64,000 nucleotides of DNA from Paracentrotus lividus (Eukaryota > Echinodermata > Echinoidea > Camarodonta > Echinidae): assembly GCA_940671915.1 (NCBI GenBank), contig CALNVZ010003429.1, positions 27,976,516 to 28,040,515 on the forward strand, in the 5' to 3' direction. Shown here piece after piece: positions 24,229 to 35,994 of the stretch. The first letter of the stretch is position 1. Each line of letters starts with the position of its first letter. A program made the translations under genes and the position numbers. Below the pieces are notes generated by a model. It was not told the DNA's origin. It searched no databases and saw only the letters and a list, made by a program, of their open reading frames with translations.

Positions 24229-26929
24229 CTGCAAAAATAGAATACAAAATGGAGATAAGAGATTTAAATAAAAGATTTAAAAAAAAAAAAAAAAAATTGA
24301 AAAAAAGACAAGGTATTCACCAGCACAACTGAACATCAATTATCTTCAATTATAGATTATTGTAATAATACTCTATATTTGCAGATAGTGACAACACTAC
24401 CTTCAACAATGTAGTGAGTACAAATGAACAATGCTTAATGGCCTTTATTGATATCTGATTTGTAAAAATTTGCTTAATTTTAAATTATGTACATGTAGGC
24501 CTACATAACCTCCAATAGCCCAAGTCTTCTAAGCCACAGAGAATGGGAGAGATGCCCCTAGCCAAGTTTGACCAATTGAATTTCACTTTTAGTAACTTCA
24601 GTTTCAAAACATTCATTTGTTTAATTTAATGAACATTTCATTTTCCTATGTGTTATCACTGTGCAACATGCATTTTCCAGTATCAAGTACAATTTGAATA
24701 TAGAACAAAACATACACATAGCAGGGCATACTTATGTACAATGTTATTGCGGCATGAAATATTTCTTTCAATATAGGCTTATATACTGCAATGAATTCAA
24801 ACATTGCATTGCCCATGGGCATAACTTGCACTTCATAACAACTTTAGAAATTCAGAGCTAAGAGCTCAGAGTATAGGTCATTTGAAATTATTTCATGTGG
24901 TTGCACACAGACTTTTGCTTCGTATTATTAGCTTTAATAATTCATACAGCATATATTTTATTTGTCTGCTCACTATGCAAAATCGTGTGCAGAATAATGG
25001 AATCATAAAAAGACTAGCTACCCTTGAAAACTTCAAAGTCTCTACTGCAATTTTGATATTTTAGAGAGTTCTGCCGAGACATACATGTAAATAATTTTTT
25101 TTTTGTTCTGTTTGTAGTTGTTTTATTGAGATACTTAAAGTAATGATTTAAAATGAATGACATAAAAACTGAAACCATCAATTTGGATAAAAATATAATT
25201 TTGAATTTACTCAGAATGTCACAAATCATCTTTGGTTGGTATCAATCAAACAAAGCATTTTCCAAACTGAAATACCGAGAGACCTAAGAAATTTAACAAA
25301 ATATCTTTCCCTGATTTCAGACAGATAATTGATGAGAAATCTGAAAGTAACTTCAAAGACTGGTGAGTGAGTAATAAAGTTTTATCCTCAAAAGCATTTT
25401 GCAATCATTTTCTATTCCTGTCTTCATACATTGTACATTGTATTCATGCTTCCTTTCAATAGTGTGACTAGGACGCCCTCTATAGGTATCAAGTTGAAAG
25501 CCACCAGGCTGGATGATTAACTTCAATAACCCTCTGCATGTCACAAATTTGTAACAGTAATTTGTAGTCTTTACGTGGAGTTCAGAAGTTAACTAATGTT
25601 AATATCACATACATAATGTAAACAAACCCTTTAGGACTACACGTACATGTACATTGTACATATGTAGCAAAAAAGTTAACAACTTGTAAAGATTGCATCT
25701 CATTTAATATTATAAGCCCAAATCATCTTAGGCTTATTTTCAAGCTCAAGCCAATTTTATGATTTCGGCTTGAAATAAATAAATTGAGCGGTGCACATAT
25801 CGGGCTTGCTTGTGCAAGCTTGAGCTGGTGTATCGTCAACTTTTCGCTTCAACTGATTTGAGGGGTTTCCCCCTGATCCACCACGCAGCAAGCTTTTTTT
25901 CAAGCACGAGTTGGTACACTGTACCACCTTTTATGTGTTCACTACATGAAATGCACAAGCATCATGTGATTTCTCAAATGGCCCCTGGGTCAAGCAAAGC
26001 GAAAAGACGTAAGAGTCTTCATAGTCAAATGCTTAACATTACTTTAGTATGATTGATGTCAGGTTGTTGAAAATAAGACAAAGAAATAATTAAATGACTT
26101 AAAATAGTAAAATACAAGACTTACAAAATGAAGTGGCAGTATGCTCGCAGTAATAAACTGAACAGCTGAAACGATTATTCTCTCACACATTATTGCCAGC
26201 CAGCCGAAAACCAAATCAACCCTACCCACGTTTCCAGACATTACGTATTTAAAACCAGACCAAATAAATATGGTCAATAGAATAAAATAGTATTCTAAAT
26301 GAATCGTCTGTATTATATCTATACACTTGAGTACCTTATCGTAATAGCTAAGCTCGAACCGGGGTTATAAAATATGATTCAAAGCTCAGGGGAAAAATGC
26401 TTTAAAGGCAAAAGTTTTAATACATTGTATTGTGTAAACTGTGCATGCATTTTGTGTGATTTATAAAACCTAATATGTTGTATCTATTGACCTGTAACAA
26501 GAAAACCTAGATACAGAATAAGTTCAAAGAATATATATTTGCTTTCCAGATGAGATCATATACAGGAAAGAAGATATCAAAAGAAATCAAAGAAAGCCCA
26601 CAGAATCTATAAGAATAAGAAGATGGTATTCATTACTATAAGTTTGTGACTTACATGTACATGTACATGTACGAATCTCGATACACACAATTCAAAAGGC
26701 TAACCCATATTTTGATAACCCAGACTTGATCATTTGCGTTCTAGTTCATGAGATATTCTGAAAGAACATTCCAAAAACAATGTTATTTACACTAAATGCT
26801 CACCTAGAGAAAATTATTGTTGTTTATCTAAAGTTAATCATTGTAGCATGATATTGCAAATTAGTTTAAAGCTGGGTGTATGTACATGTAGTTTTCGAAA
26901 GAGTCAATGATATCAATTGTCTTGTCCTC

Positions 26930-27022
26930 TTAACCCGTTGAGGACTGAGCCCAAATATATTCGGGCTGTGGTCTATGGGAAATGTGTGTTATAGCCAAAT
27001 CAGCTCGTCCCCAATAGGTTAA
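26930..27022. mobile_element. 93-bp TTAA-bounded mini-element, copy 2
   Basis: Same length and order as the copy at 3867-3959: TTAACCCGTTGAGGACTGAG, then the hairpin GCCCAAATATATTCGGGC (one mismatch compared with copy 1), then a conserved right half ending in AGGTTAA. The two copies differ at roughly ten positions by eye. Confidence 0.8.
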
Positions 27023-27775
27023 AATGAAACACTCCAACTCTTTTCAAGGAATAAAGCAAAATGACCATAGCATCTATTTAAAAAAAAAAAAACATGTTAA
27101 AGCTTTGTTTGATTGTAGTGCCCTCTATTGGAACTTGTATGATTTTCCCTAAAGTTGTGACTGTATCAACTGTTCCAGGAAGAGATGAAAGAATTAAAGA
27201 GAAAGAGAGATAGAGAGAGAGAAAGAGATAGGGGAAAGGTAAACAACACAATGTATTCCTGTGGATATCAAGAAAACCTGCAGTCTATTCCACCGTCCTG
27301 AACTCAAAAGGTTGTGATAGAAAAAAAAAAAGATCTCGGTTTGACCATGGATCATAATGGTTTGACGAAGGAAAAACCATGGTCAGTGGTCTACCACTTA
27401 CATTTGTAACAGGTCTTTAACCACGAACACCTGTTGGATAAGATTAAAGCCCATAATCCATTAATCCCAGGTGGATTAGTGATTTGTCAATGATGTCTGT
27501 CAATGTATGAAATCATTCATGCACAAATCACTTTACACACAGTGCATCATGGCACTTCTGTCAAATGCAGTTTTGTTTCCTTTTCTTCAATATTTGGCTT
27601 TTTATTTTCTCGTCACGTTTCTACACACTTCAGGTTTGTTTACGTACTTCTTCTAAATTTAGGCATTTCTTCAGCGGATCCAGAATTAATAGGAGGGGGG
27701 AAGTAAAGAAAAAGAAGGAGTTTTATTATTTCCTTTAACTCTTTCCCAAAAAAGAAAATACAGGGGGGGGGGGGG

Positions 27776-28484
27776 NNNNNNNNNNNNNNNNNNNNNNNNN
27801 NNNNNNNNNNNNNNNNNNNNNNNNNNNNNNNNNNNNNNNNNNNNNNNNNNNNNNNNNNNNNNNNNNNNNNNNNNNNNNNNNNNNNNNNNNNNNNNNNNNN
27901 NNNNNNNNNNNNNNNNNNNNNNNNNNNNNNNNNNNNNNNNNNNNNNNNNNNNNNNNNNNNNNNNNNNNNNNNNNNNNNNNNNNNNNNNNNNNNNNNNNNN
28001 NNNNNNNNNNNNNNNNNNNNNNNNNNNNNNNNNNNNNNNNNNNNNNNNNNNNNNNNNNNNNNNNNNNNNNNNNNNNNNNNNNNNNNNNNNNNNNNNNNNN
28101 NNNNNNNNNNNNNNNNNNNNNNNNNNNNNNNNNNNNNNNNNNNNNNNNNNNNNNNNNNNNNNNNNNNNNNNNNNNNNNNNNNNNNNNNNNNNNNNNNNNN
28201 NNNNNNNNNNNNNNNNNNNNNNNNNNNNNNNNNNNNNNNNNNNNNNNNNNNNNNNNNNNNNNNNNNNNNNNNNNNNNNNNNNNNNNNNNNNNNNNNNNNN
28301 NNNNNNNNNNNNNNNNNNNNNNNNNNNNNNNNNNNNNNNNNNNNNNNNNNNNNNNNNNNNNNNNNNNNNNNNNNNNNNNNNNNNNNNNNNNNNNNNNNNN
28401 NNNNNNNNNNNNNNNNNNNNNNNNNNNNNNNNNNNNNNNNNNNNNNNNNNNNNNNNNNNNNNNNNNNNNNNNNNNNNNNNNNNN
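27776..28484. other. assembly gap (709 N)
   Basis: N run preceded directly by a 13-G homopolymer and followed by A8. The flanking homopolymers probably caused the sequence break. The 275-codon frame spanning it is meaningless. Confidence 0.99.
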
Positions 28485-28799
28485 AAAAAAAAGACTCTAT
28501 GATGCGCTTTCAAATATTAATGTTTGGAAATTTTTGCTTTTTTCCTTCAAGTTGATTCACAACTTGTTTTTCTTAATTCATGTGTGTGGTAGAACTTAAG
28601 AGCAGAAATCTGGGTTTGTTTTTCTAGGACACCCTATATACCTTTGACAAGCTATTGATGACTGTGGAGCGATCTCTGGAAAGCTAAACAAATATCATAT
28701 TAACAAAACAAAAGCTCAAACACACCCACAAAAATCACCAACAATTCAAGATTGTATTGGAATGTGACTGAATCAGTAACCTTTTTACCCAAACTTGGT

Positions 28800-29455
28800 G
28801 TTATAGACGGTGCACTTTCCTAACCCCCAACAGCGATCATGTGAACAGCCTATACCTCCAAGAAGCTACATGCACCATGGATCCACAACAATACTGCGTT
28901 CAATGTCATCTGTGCTTTGGACTGTGAACTCTCAAAACGCCCAATGGCAGCTGTGTGAACAGCCTACATGCACCTCCAAGAAACTACATGCACCATGGAT
29001 CTGTGTCATCTGTGTTTTGATCATGGATGGTGCACTCTCCAAACCCCCATCAGTGGCTGTGTGAACAGCCTACCTCCAAGAAGCTACATAGATCCACAAC
29101 ACTACTCCATTCAATGTCATCTGTGCTTTGGACGGCACACTCTTCTAGCCCACAACTGTGGCCATGTGAACAGCCTACCTCCAAGAAGCTACATGTACCA
29201 CGGATCCATAACAATCCTGCATTCAATGTCATCTGTGCTTTGGACGGTGCACTCTCAAAACGACCTATGGCAGCTGTGTGAACAGCCTACCACTACACCA
29301 AGAAGCCTATTGCACCATAGATCTATCATCTGTGCTTTGGACGGTGCATCCTCCAAACCCATAACGGCAGCCGTGTGAACAGCCTCCTTCCAAGAAGCTA
29401 CATGGATCCACAACAAGGTATAGTTACTGCGTTCAATGTCATCTGATGCAGCTAG
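28800..29455. repeat. about 105-bp tandem array, six units
   Basis: The core GTGAACAGCCTACCTCCAAG recurs with its G at about 28841, 28955, 29061, 29166, 29278 and 29375, so the period varies from 97 to 114 bp. Units also share AAGCTACATG, CACCATGGATCC, TTCAATGTCATCTGTGCTTT and GACGGTGCACTCTC. Open frames of up to 136 codons in several phases are by-products. No promoter or splice context is visible. Confidence 0.85.
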
Positions 29456-32195
29456 CTGGCAGATGTTCAATGGAGCAGTGCAAATTTTTTGAGTGAAGAG
29501 TCATTTATTACACCTCCAGTAGGCATTCGACCTATCCTTGAACTAGGCAGAGTATTTTGGAGGGCAAGGGGTGGAATGACCTTCAATTTCATCCAAGATG
29601 ACTGACTTAAGAACATATTGAGGTTGTCCATCATCAGACCGGTGTGTTGAAATAGCATGCTACATGTATTTCTGATCCAAGTGACCATTTTTATAAAGCT
29701 TTTTTCCAAATTAGTGTATATGCTTTAGGGCAAGGCCATTTTATTCAGACGACACTTTTTCTTAAAGTACAGTACAAATGTGAACGTCTAGAAAGGGCAC
29801 CAAAATCTCCAAGGCCAAACAGGGAATTTTGGGCACTAAGGCCAGTCAGGGGGCATTTAGGGTCATGGCCTTCGATTAATTTAAGCCATGAGCATGATAA
29901 ATAACCTAAAAATCAGACATCATCTTGATCTCATTCCCAAAATAGCCCACTAAATTGAGTGCACCTTCACCAATTCACCAGTCTGAAGAAGGTTGTAATA
30001 AGAACTGAAGCTTATGGAGTAGGAAATGTAAGCTTCAGCTGATTTGGGGTTTTCCCCCTGATCCACCTTGAGGCAGGCAATTTTGAAAATTCGTTCTGAT
30101 AAAGGACACCCTATAGATGGTCATTTGTAAAAGGCACTTGGGAAGATGCATGTATGTTTGTAGGCTCAAATCCTTCTCAATCGTATCTGATATAATCTTA
30201 CCAAAAGTGTATGAACTCAAGAACAGTTTTCCTAAATCCTTCTACAAAACAAAATCCATGCACATCCACAAATGGATAATCAAATGTTAGAAAAAAAATC
30301 CCAAACATTCTGCTACATTTAATTTTATAGTAATCCACATAAGGAGTGTATAGGCTTACTGCATATTCTGAGGCTATATAGTCCAATGTATGTCAATGAC
30401 TTCAATTCAATTCACTTGTTGCATGATTGATTCTCTTCATTAACATACAAAATGCTTTTTTCAAATAACTGAATTTTTAAAAGCTTGTTGTGTCTGTTCA
30501 ATTCTACTATTACGCTTTGTGTTTGATGTTTTTTTTTATTTAACAGTACTAACAGTCAGGTACAATTGATGTGTGTAAAAAAAAATGTTTCTTCTGATAA
30601 AGTTAGCTGCAAGTAGGTCTTTTCATCTATGTTTCTTATTAAAGAAAGAAAAAAAGCCTTATAGTAATCAAGTAACATAAAATGAAATGTAGGGCCTACA
30701 ACTTTATCTACATTGTAAAGTTAGTTATTGTAGGCTTAAAGAAACAGAAATCAAAACCCTTGAGGCTCATATAAATCACCTACAAAGGCTCACAGAACTC
30801 TAATCTAAAAAGGATCACAGAAATTTTCAAAGAATAAAATCAAAGTCTGTGCAAGCAGACTACATGGAACTAAGATGCCCTCCCAGCTGCAGTAGTGAAT
30901 CATCGACATCATCATCCTACTAACACAGCATCATTACATTGAGATGAAGGGATAAAACAACATCATTCCACTTCTAATGATCCGTGAACAGAGGGAGGAG
31001 TATTAGGCTTTCATGGGAAGAAATTGTTTCCATTAGCTATCTTGAAAAGATGTGAAACTGTAGGGGTCAAAGGTTGTATCCTAGGAGTATATGATTGCTC
31101 ACCTGTTGAAATCACACAGCATCATTGCATTGAGATGCGGGAATAAAACAACATCATTCTAGTTCTAATGATGCGTGAACAGAAGGAGGAGAATTAAGCT
31201 AGTAGTTAGTGGGAAGAAATTGTATCCATTATACATACATATAATACATGTAGCTATCTTGTGAAGATGTAAACATATAGGGGTCAAAGGTCGTTTCCCA
31301 TGAGTATGGATAGGCTCACTTGTTGAGTATCATCACCATCCTATATACTTAAACAAAGTCATCATTACATTGGGATGGGGGAATAAAACATCATTCCACT
31401 TTATTTGATGCATGAACAGAGGGAGGAGCATTACACTTTCATGAGAAGAAATTGTATCAATTATAAGCTATCTTGAGAAGATGTGAAAGTGTAGGGGTTA
31501 AAGGTCATATCCTACATGTAGGAGTATAGGTTGGCTCACCTGTTGAAATCACACAGCATCATTGCATTGAGATGATGGAATGAAACAACATCATTCCACT
31601 TCTAATGATGGGTGAACAGAGGGAGCATTGGTCTTTCATGGGAAGAAATTGTATCCATTATACCCTATCTTGTGAAGATGTAAATGTGTAGAGGTCAGAG
31701 GTCGTATAGGGGTATAGGTTGGTTCACTTGTTGAGTATTATCACAATCCTATATGTACCAAACTCATCATTTGGATGAGGAATTATAAAACATTCCAGTT
31801 CTAATGATGCATGGACAGAGAGAAGAGCATTAGGCTTTCATGGGAAGAAAATGTATCCACTATATAAAGCTATCTTGAGAAGATGTAAATGTGTACGGGT
31901 CAAAGGTTGTATTATAGGTTGTCTTTTGTTGAATATCATCATCATGCTACTATTACTAACCACAAAACATCAAAACTTTGGGACATGGAAATAAAACAAC
32001 AGTCCTACATGTTTTTGGCCTTTCTCAGAAGAAATTGTATCCACAATTTTAAGCTATCTTGTGAAGATGTGAACTTGTACAATGTAAGGGATCAAAGGTC
32101 ATATCCCAGAAGTCAAGATATTCACCTGTTGCATATATCAGGTACATGTATGATGAATGCAGTAGTAATGATATGTGAACACAAATAAAAAATTT

Positions 32196-32256
32196 TAGTC
32201 AAGGGGTTTAGGCACTTAGCTAGAGATGTGAAGCTCAGGGTTCAAGCCCCCGCTGG
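32196..32256 (+). ncRNA. tRNA-like / SINE-head module, copy 1
   Basis: TAGTCAAGGGG (A-box-like) is followed about 33 bases later by GGTTCAAGCCCC (B-box-like), the spacing expected of an internal RNA polymerase III promoter. The right half resembles a tRNA T-arm. It is embedded in the 200-bp array, so it is probably a tRNA-derived SINE fragment rather than a functional tRNA. No acceptor-stem pairing was found. Confidence 0.45.
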
Positions 32257-32373
32257 TTTACTATGTTTTGAAGATGTGCAACTGTAGGGTCGAAGGTCGT
32301 ATCCAAGGAGTCAAAATATTCACCTGTTGACTGTTTGACTGCTTCATGCAGTAATGATAATATGTATATAAGT

Positions 32374-32438
32374 GTTGTAGTCAAGTGGTTTAGGCACATG
32401 AATTTGAGATGCAAAGGTCAGGGGTTCAAACCCAGGCT
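32374..32438 (+). ncRNA. tRNA-like / SINE-head module, copy 2
   Basis: TAGTCAAGTGG fits the A-box pattern TRGYNNANNNG exactly, and GGTTCAAACCC fits the B-box. The two are separated by 34 bases. About 180 bp separates it from copy 1, matching the array period. Probably a SINE head amplified with the array. Confidence 0.5.
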
Positions 32439-32895
32439 GATCAAATATCTTTTGAAGATGTGAACATGTAGGAGTCAGATGTCGTACAAGTACTCTTGGA
32501 AAATAAATATTTACCTGTGAGTATCTACATGTATGGTGATGCATACAGTAATAATATTAGCCAATTAGGCATACTTTCAGTATCAATACTTAGAACTCAC
32601 AATTCAGAAGCAATTTAATTTGCAACATTTACTTTTGAAACACATTTATCCTTTATTATCTTTCTAACTCTATATTAAGAGATAAATTATTGTGCAGGAA
32701 AGCAAGTATATAAAGTAGACATGTGGAACGAAAGCAGAATGCGAGCATAGCTATCTTGCCATATAAAAGAAGCACCATCATCATTCATATTGGAGAATGT
32801 GAGTTTGAGTGTGGTTTCCCGACCCACGGACTAGATTCATGGCATGTTTGTGGTGTTGTTTGATGGCATTAAATTTGGGATAAAAAGAAAAGCAT

Positions 32896-32898
<3 letters not shown>

Positions 32899-32942
<44 letters not shown>

Positions 32943-33345
32943 AGAAAAAAGATCTAAGGAGAGTGACAGATCACTGTGGGGTAGGGAAATTAGTAGGGTG
33001 GGAAATTAGTAGGGTGGGGGTGGGGAGATAAGGAAAGAAGATTCGGGGGGGGGGGAGCATGGGAAGAAGATGGATGGATGTGATTCTAGAAGGGAAGGAT
33101 GGAAAGAAGGGAATAGTATTGGGAAAGAGGAAGGGTAAATGTGTATAGGAAAGGATGGAAAAGGATTGATTGAGACCAAGAAAGTCTCAGGGAGGAAAAG
33201 GAAGATATAAATGGAATGATAGACTTGGTATGGATAGGGGTAAATAAAGGAAAACATAGAAAGAATGATAACGAGATAAAAAGAGAATGAACAGAAAGAA
33301 AACAAATGAAGAAAAAGAAAAGAGAGGGAGAGAGAGAGAAATGGT
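32899..33345. repeat. (GA)n and extended polypurine tract
   Basis: A near-pure GA run (about 32899-32934) is followed by over 400 bp of G/A-rich sequence with GGGGG runs at 33046-33055. A second pure GA run, about 52 bp long, lies at 33760-33811. Such tracts can form triplex DNA. Minus-strand Ser/Phe-rich frames are artefacts. Confidence 0.85.
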
Positions 33346-33755
33346 AGGGGTTAGAATGAGTGGTATATGATTGCATAGATACAATCTAGTACTCATTTCA
33401 TTTTATCTACGGTATCAATGCCAGTACATAATTGAAACATAACTGAATGTGATCTCATCTGTTTGCCCTATATTCAATGCTGCCCGTCTCACACACTTCC
33501 CCCTTCATACATGTACTTTAATAGGTACATTAGTGAAGCAATAGGGATGGGAGGAGAAGAGAGAGACAGCCAGATAGAGAGAGACTGGTAGCAACAGAAA
33601 GATAGAAACAGGGACAGAGAGAGGGAGAAAATAAGAGAAAGAAAGACATCAGACAATTAAACATGAACATATAAAGTAGGAGAAAAAGTAGAATTGAAAG
33701 AATAAAGCAGAGAATGTTACTTTCCGTTTACACTGGTGAAAGAAAGGGGAAGAAA

Positions 33756-33811
<56 letters not shown>

Positions 33812-34201
33812 ATATGGAAATGTACAGGCATATATGTAGCGTTAACACAGAAAAGTACAAATAGACAGAGGAAAGAGAGATAGAAAAATCAAGAAGAGTG
33901 CACTGATTTACATACCACTGGGTTGGCTAATCACTGAAATGCTCCCATCATTCATGTTATGGGAATGTGATCTGTCACACTGCACTATCACATGACTCAC
34001 GTTCTAGGCTCCAGCCAAAAAATATTATTGTCCAACGTTAAAAGCAAGGAAAACAGGGCAAGCAGAGAATTATAATTTGAATATGAAATATGATGCAATG
34101 CTTCTTTTTATGTACACATAGTTGTATATTCAAATTTCACTCTTATTCTTTGTTTCTTTCATCTCTGTTCTATTCAGCTCTTTAACAGCATGGTAAACTA
34201 C

Positions 34202-35336
34202 ATAAAGGTTGGATATTGTTGTGAGTGCTCCAGCAACATCATCTTGCTCCGGCTATAATTTCTTGAAGTTGTTTGTCCCCGCTTCCACTTATTGGGACCC
34301 TGGCTATATCTTGGAGGTACCCCCAAGTCAAATAACTTTGTCAGCCCCCACAATGCCCATTTTCGCAATTTTTTTGTCATTTTTTGTTTACCCGGCTGAC
34401 CAAGGCCCCCTCAATCCTATCCCCACGAAACGCGTCTGAAGAGTAGGGTTGTTATTGTTCTTTACGCTAAATTAAGTTGTAAGGTTAAAGGATTTCGTCT
34501 CTTGTCTAGGGGAAGGGTCAAAGTTTATTTTGATAGGGGTTAAAAATTGATTTTATCTACTTTTACAGGTGACCCGACATTTGCTCCTGCGACAATTGCT
34601 CCGGGCTTTATTTCGTCTGAGATATAGGGTTAGGGTTAGGGTTGTAATAGGGATTTATATTAGGTTTAGGGTTAGGTTTAGGGTAGGGTATAGTGTAAAG
34701 TCCCTGGTTGAAGTTAGTCATTCGATTAGTGTATGGAATTTATAGTGGAGCAATTGTCGCGGGAGCAAATGTCATGGATTCACTTTTACAACATCGAAAT
34801 TTCCATCATCCCAAAAATGTATTGTAGAATCTCCGCCAAAAATAAATCATAATGAAAAATAAACAATAGTTACCATTTGCAACCTTGTCAATAAGGCTGA
34901 AACAAAATTTTTGGGAAAATTATAATAAACAAGGGTTTATGGTTGTTTTTTATTTCCTTTGTTTTTACAAATCTCACTTTTTACTTCAACTCCTCCCCTA
35001 GACAAGAGGCAAAAGCATAATATATAACCTTAAAACTTAATTTAACATAAAGAACAATATTAACCCTACAATTCAGATGCGTTTTGCGGGGTTAAGATTA
35101 AGGGGGCCTTGGTCAGCCGGGTAAACAAAAAGGGGCCCCAAAATGACAAAATGGCAAAAATGGGCATTGTGGGGGCTGACAACCCTTTTTTTATTTTTCA
35201 TTGCCCTGGAATGGTTGGGGGAACAACCAAGATATAGCCAGGGTCCCGAAAAGTGAATGCGGGGACACTTAATTTCCTGAAATTATAGCCGGAGCAAACA
35301 GATGTTGGTTGAGCACGAAAAAAATATCCGACCTTT
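34202..35336. mobile_element. 1.1-kb fold-back element with about 330-bp inverted arms
   Basis: The left arm (about 34202-34530) is mirrored by the right arm (about 34975-35336). Shared words include TTTACCCGGCTGACCAAGG / CCTTGGTCAGCCGGGTAAA, CACAATGCCCATTTT / AAAATGGGCATTGTG and CTTGTCTAGGGGA / TCCCCTAGACAAG. The central part includes a separate MITE with TTAGGG repeats. The arms have diverged by small indels. Class is not determined. Confidence 0.75.
34576..34773. mobile_element. 198-bp MITE with TTAGGG-like core
   Basis: The terminal repeats are GACATTTGCTCCTGCGACAA against GACATTTGCTCCCGCGACAA. The core holds GGTTAGGGTTAGGGTTG and further GGTTTAGGGTTAGG units near 34627-34690. Related copies lie at 38404-39019 (interrupted) and, truncated, in both palindrome arms. 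The TTAGGG units are part of the element and need not be telomeric. Confidence 0.8.
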
Positions 35337-35994
35337 CTGACCAAGAGTGTACATTAAATTTTAGGAAATGGGTTAACAGGAAAATAGAGTTACATCTTGA
35401 ATGATGGTTAATGGGCTTTATAAGCTTCATAATATGTGCAACCTAATTGTTTTGTCTCATCAGAGAAGGAAAAACAAGATACAATTACACAAAAAACAAA
35501 AAACAAAACAAAACAAAACAAAACAAATTGGAGCATTACAATTATGTACCAACATGTGTTTATCCAAGATCAAAATCTACACTATTGTGACTAATGATGC
35601 CAGATCAGTCATCACTTCATATAATGCAATCATGTATGAAACGTATGGATATACATTACCACATCTCTATAAATGTGTCACACAAATATTAAATCCTTGA
35701 AAGTGCATGTTCAGGTATCCAGAGGGTTTCCAGTACTGTAATGTCCTTTTGTTTTGAGGCTTAAATAACTTTGCAGTACAATGTAATAATCCTTCAAAGT
35801 GAAACATTTTTTCAGTACGGAGATAGAGAGGATGTCTTCTGTATTGAGTCTTCCAGGCCATGGTATGGCACTCCAACACTCCAATAACATCTGAACTATC
35901 TGACTCTCCCATAATGTGAATTAATGAGACCAGGTCGAGAACACATTATGACCCTGGTCTGGGAGAGTGATCCAGGTGAAATGATTAGCATGGT

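Larger units (their letters stand above)
30905..32560. repeat. about 200-bp satellite-like array, about eight diverged units
   Basis: A GGGAAGAAATTGTATCCA core recurs near 31016, 31211, 31444, 31640, 31840 and 32027 (spacings 187-233 bp). Each is followed by GAAGATGTGAA, GTAGGGGTCAAAGGTCGTAT and a CACCTGTTGA box. The last two units (about 32190-32560) keep the GAAGATGTG and TAGG.GTC parts but carry a tRNA-like segment in place of the core. Divergence increases to the right. Confidence 0.8.

Noticed and set aside
23833-24247. 116-117-codon frames containing poly-Phe
   Set aside because: They read through the A45 homopolymer. Only the part 24116-24228 is real exon, and it ends at a splice donor.
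26345-26375. B-box-like GGTTCGAGC on the minus strand
   Set aside because: No A-box at a suitable distance and no cloverleaf arms, so a tRNA gene is not supported.
27686-28513. 275-codon frame
   Set aside because: It spans the 709-N gap and has no real sequence inside.
28968-29378. 136-codon frame with repeated CEQPTSKKLH-like words
   Set aside because: It lies in a 105-bp tandem array and the repeats shift frame from unit to unit, so the peptide periodicity is a by-product.
28800-32560. CRISPR-like arrays
   Set aside because: The units are continuous tandem repeats of 105-200 bp without constant short repeats and unique spacers, in a eukaryotic intron.
34626-34700. TTAGGG repeats as a sign of a chromosome end or fusion point
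   Set aside because: The repeats are few, lie inside a MITE with inverted ends and recur in other copies of that element.
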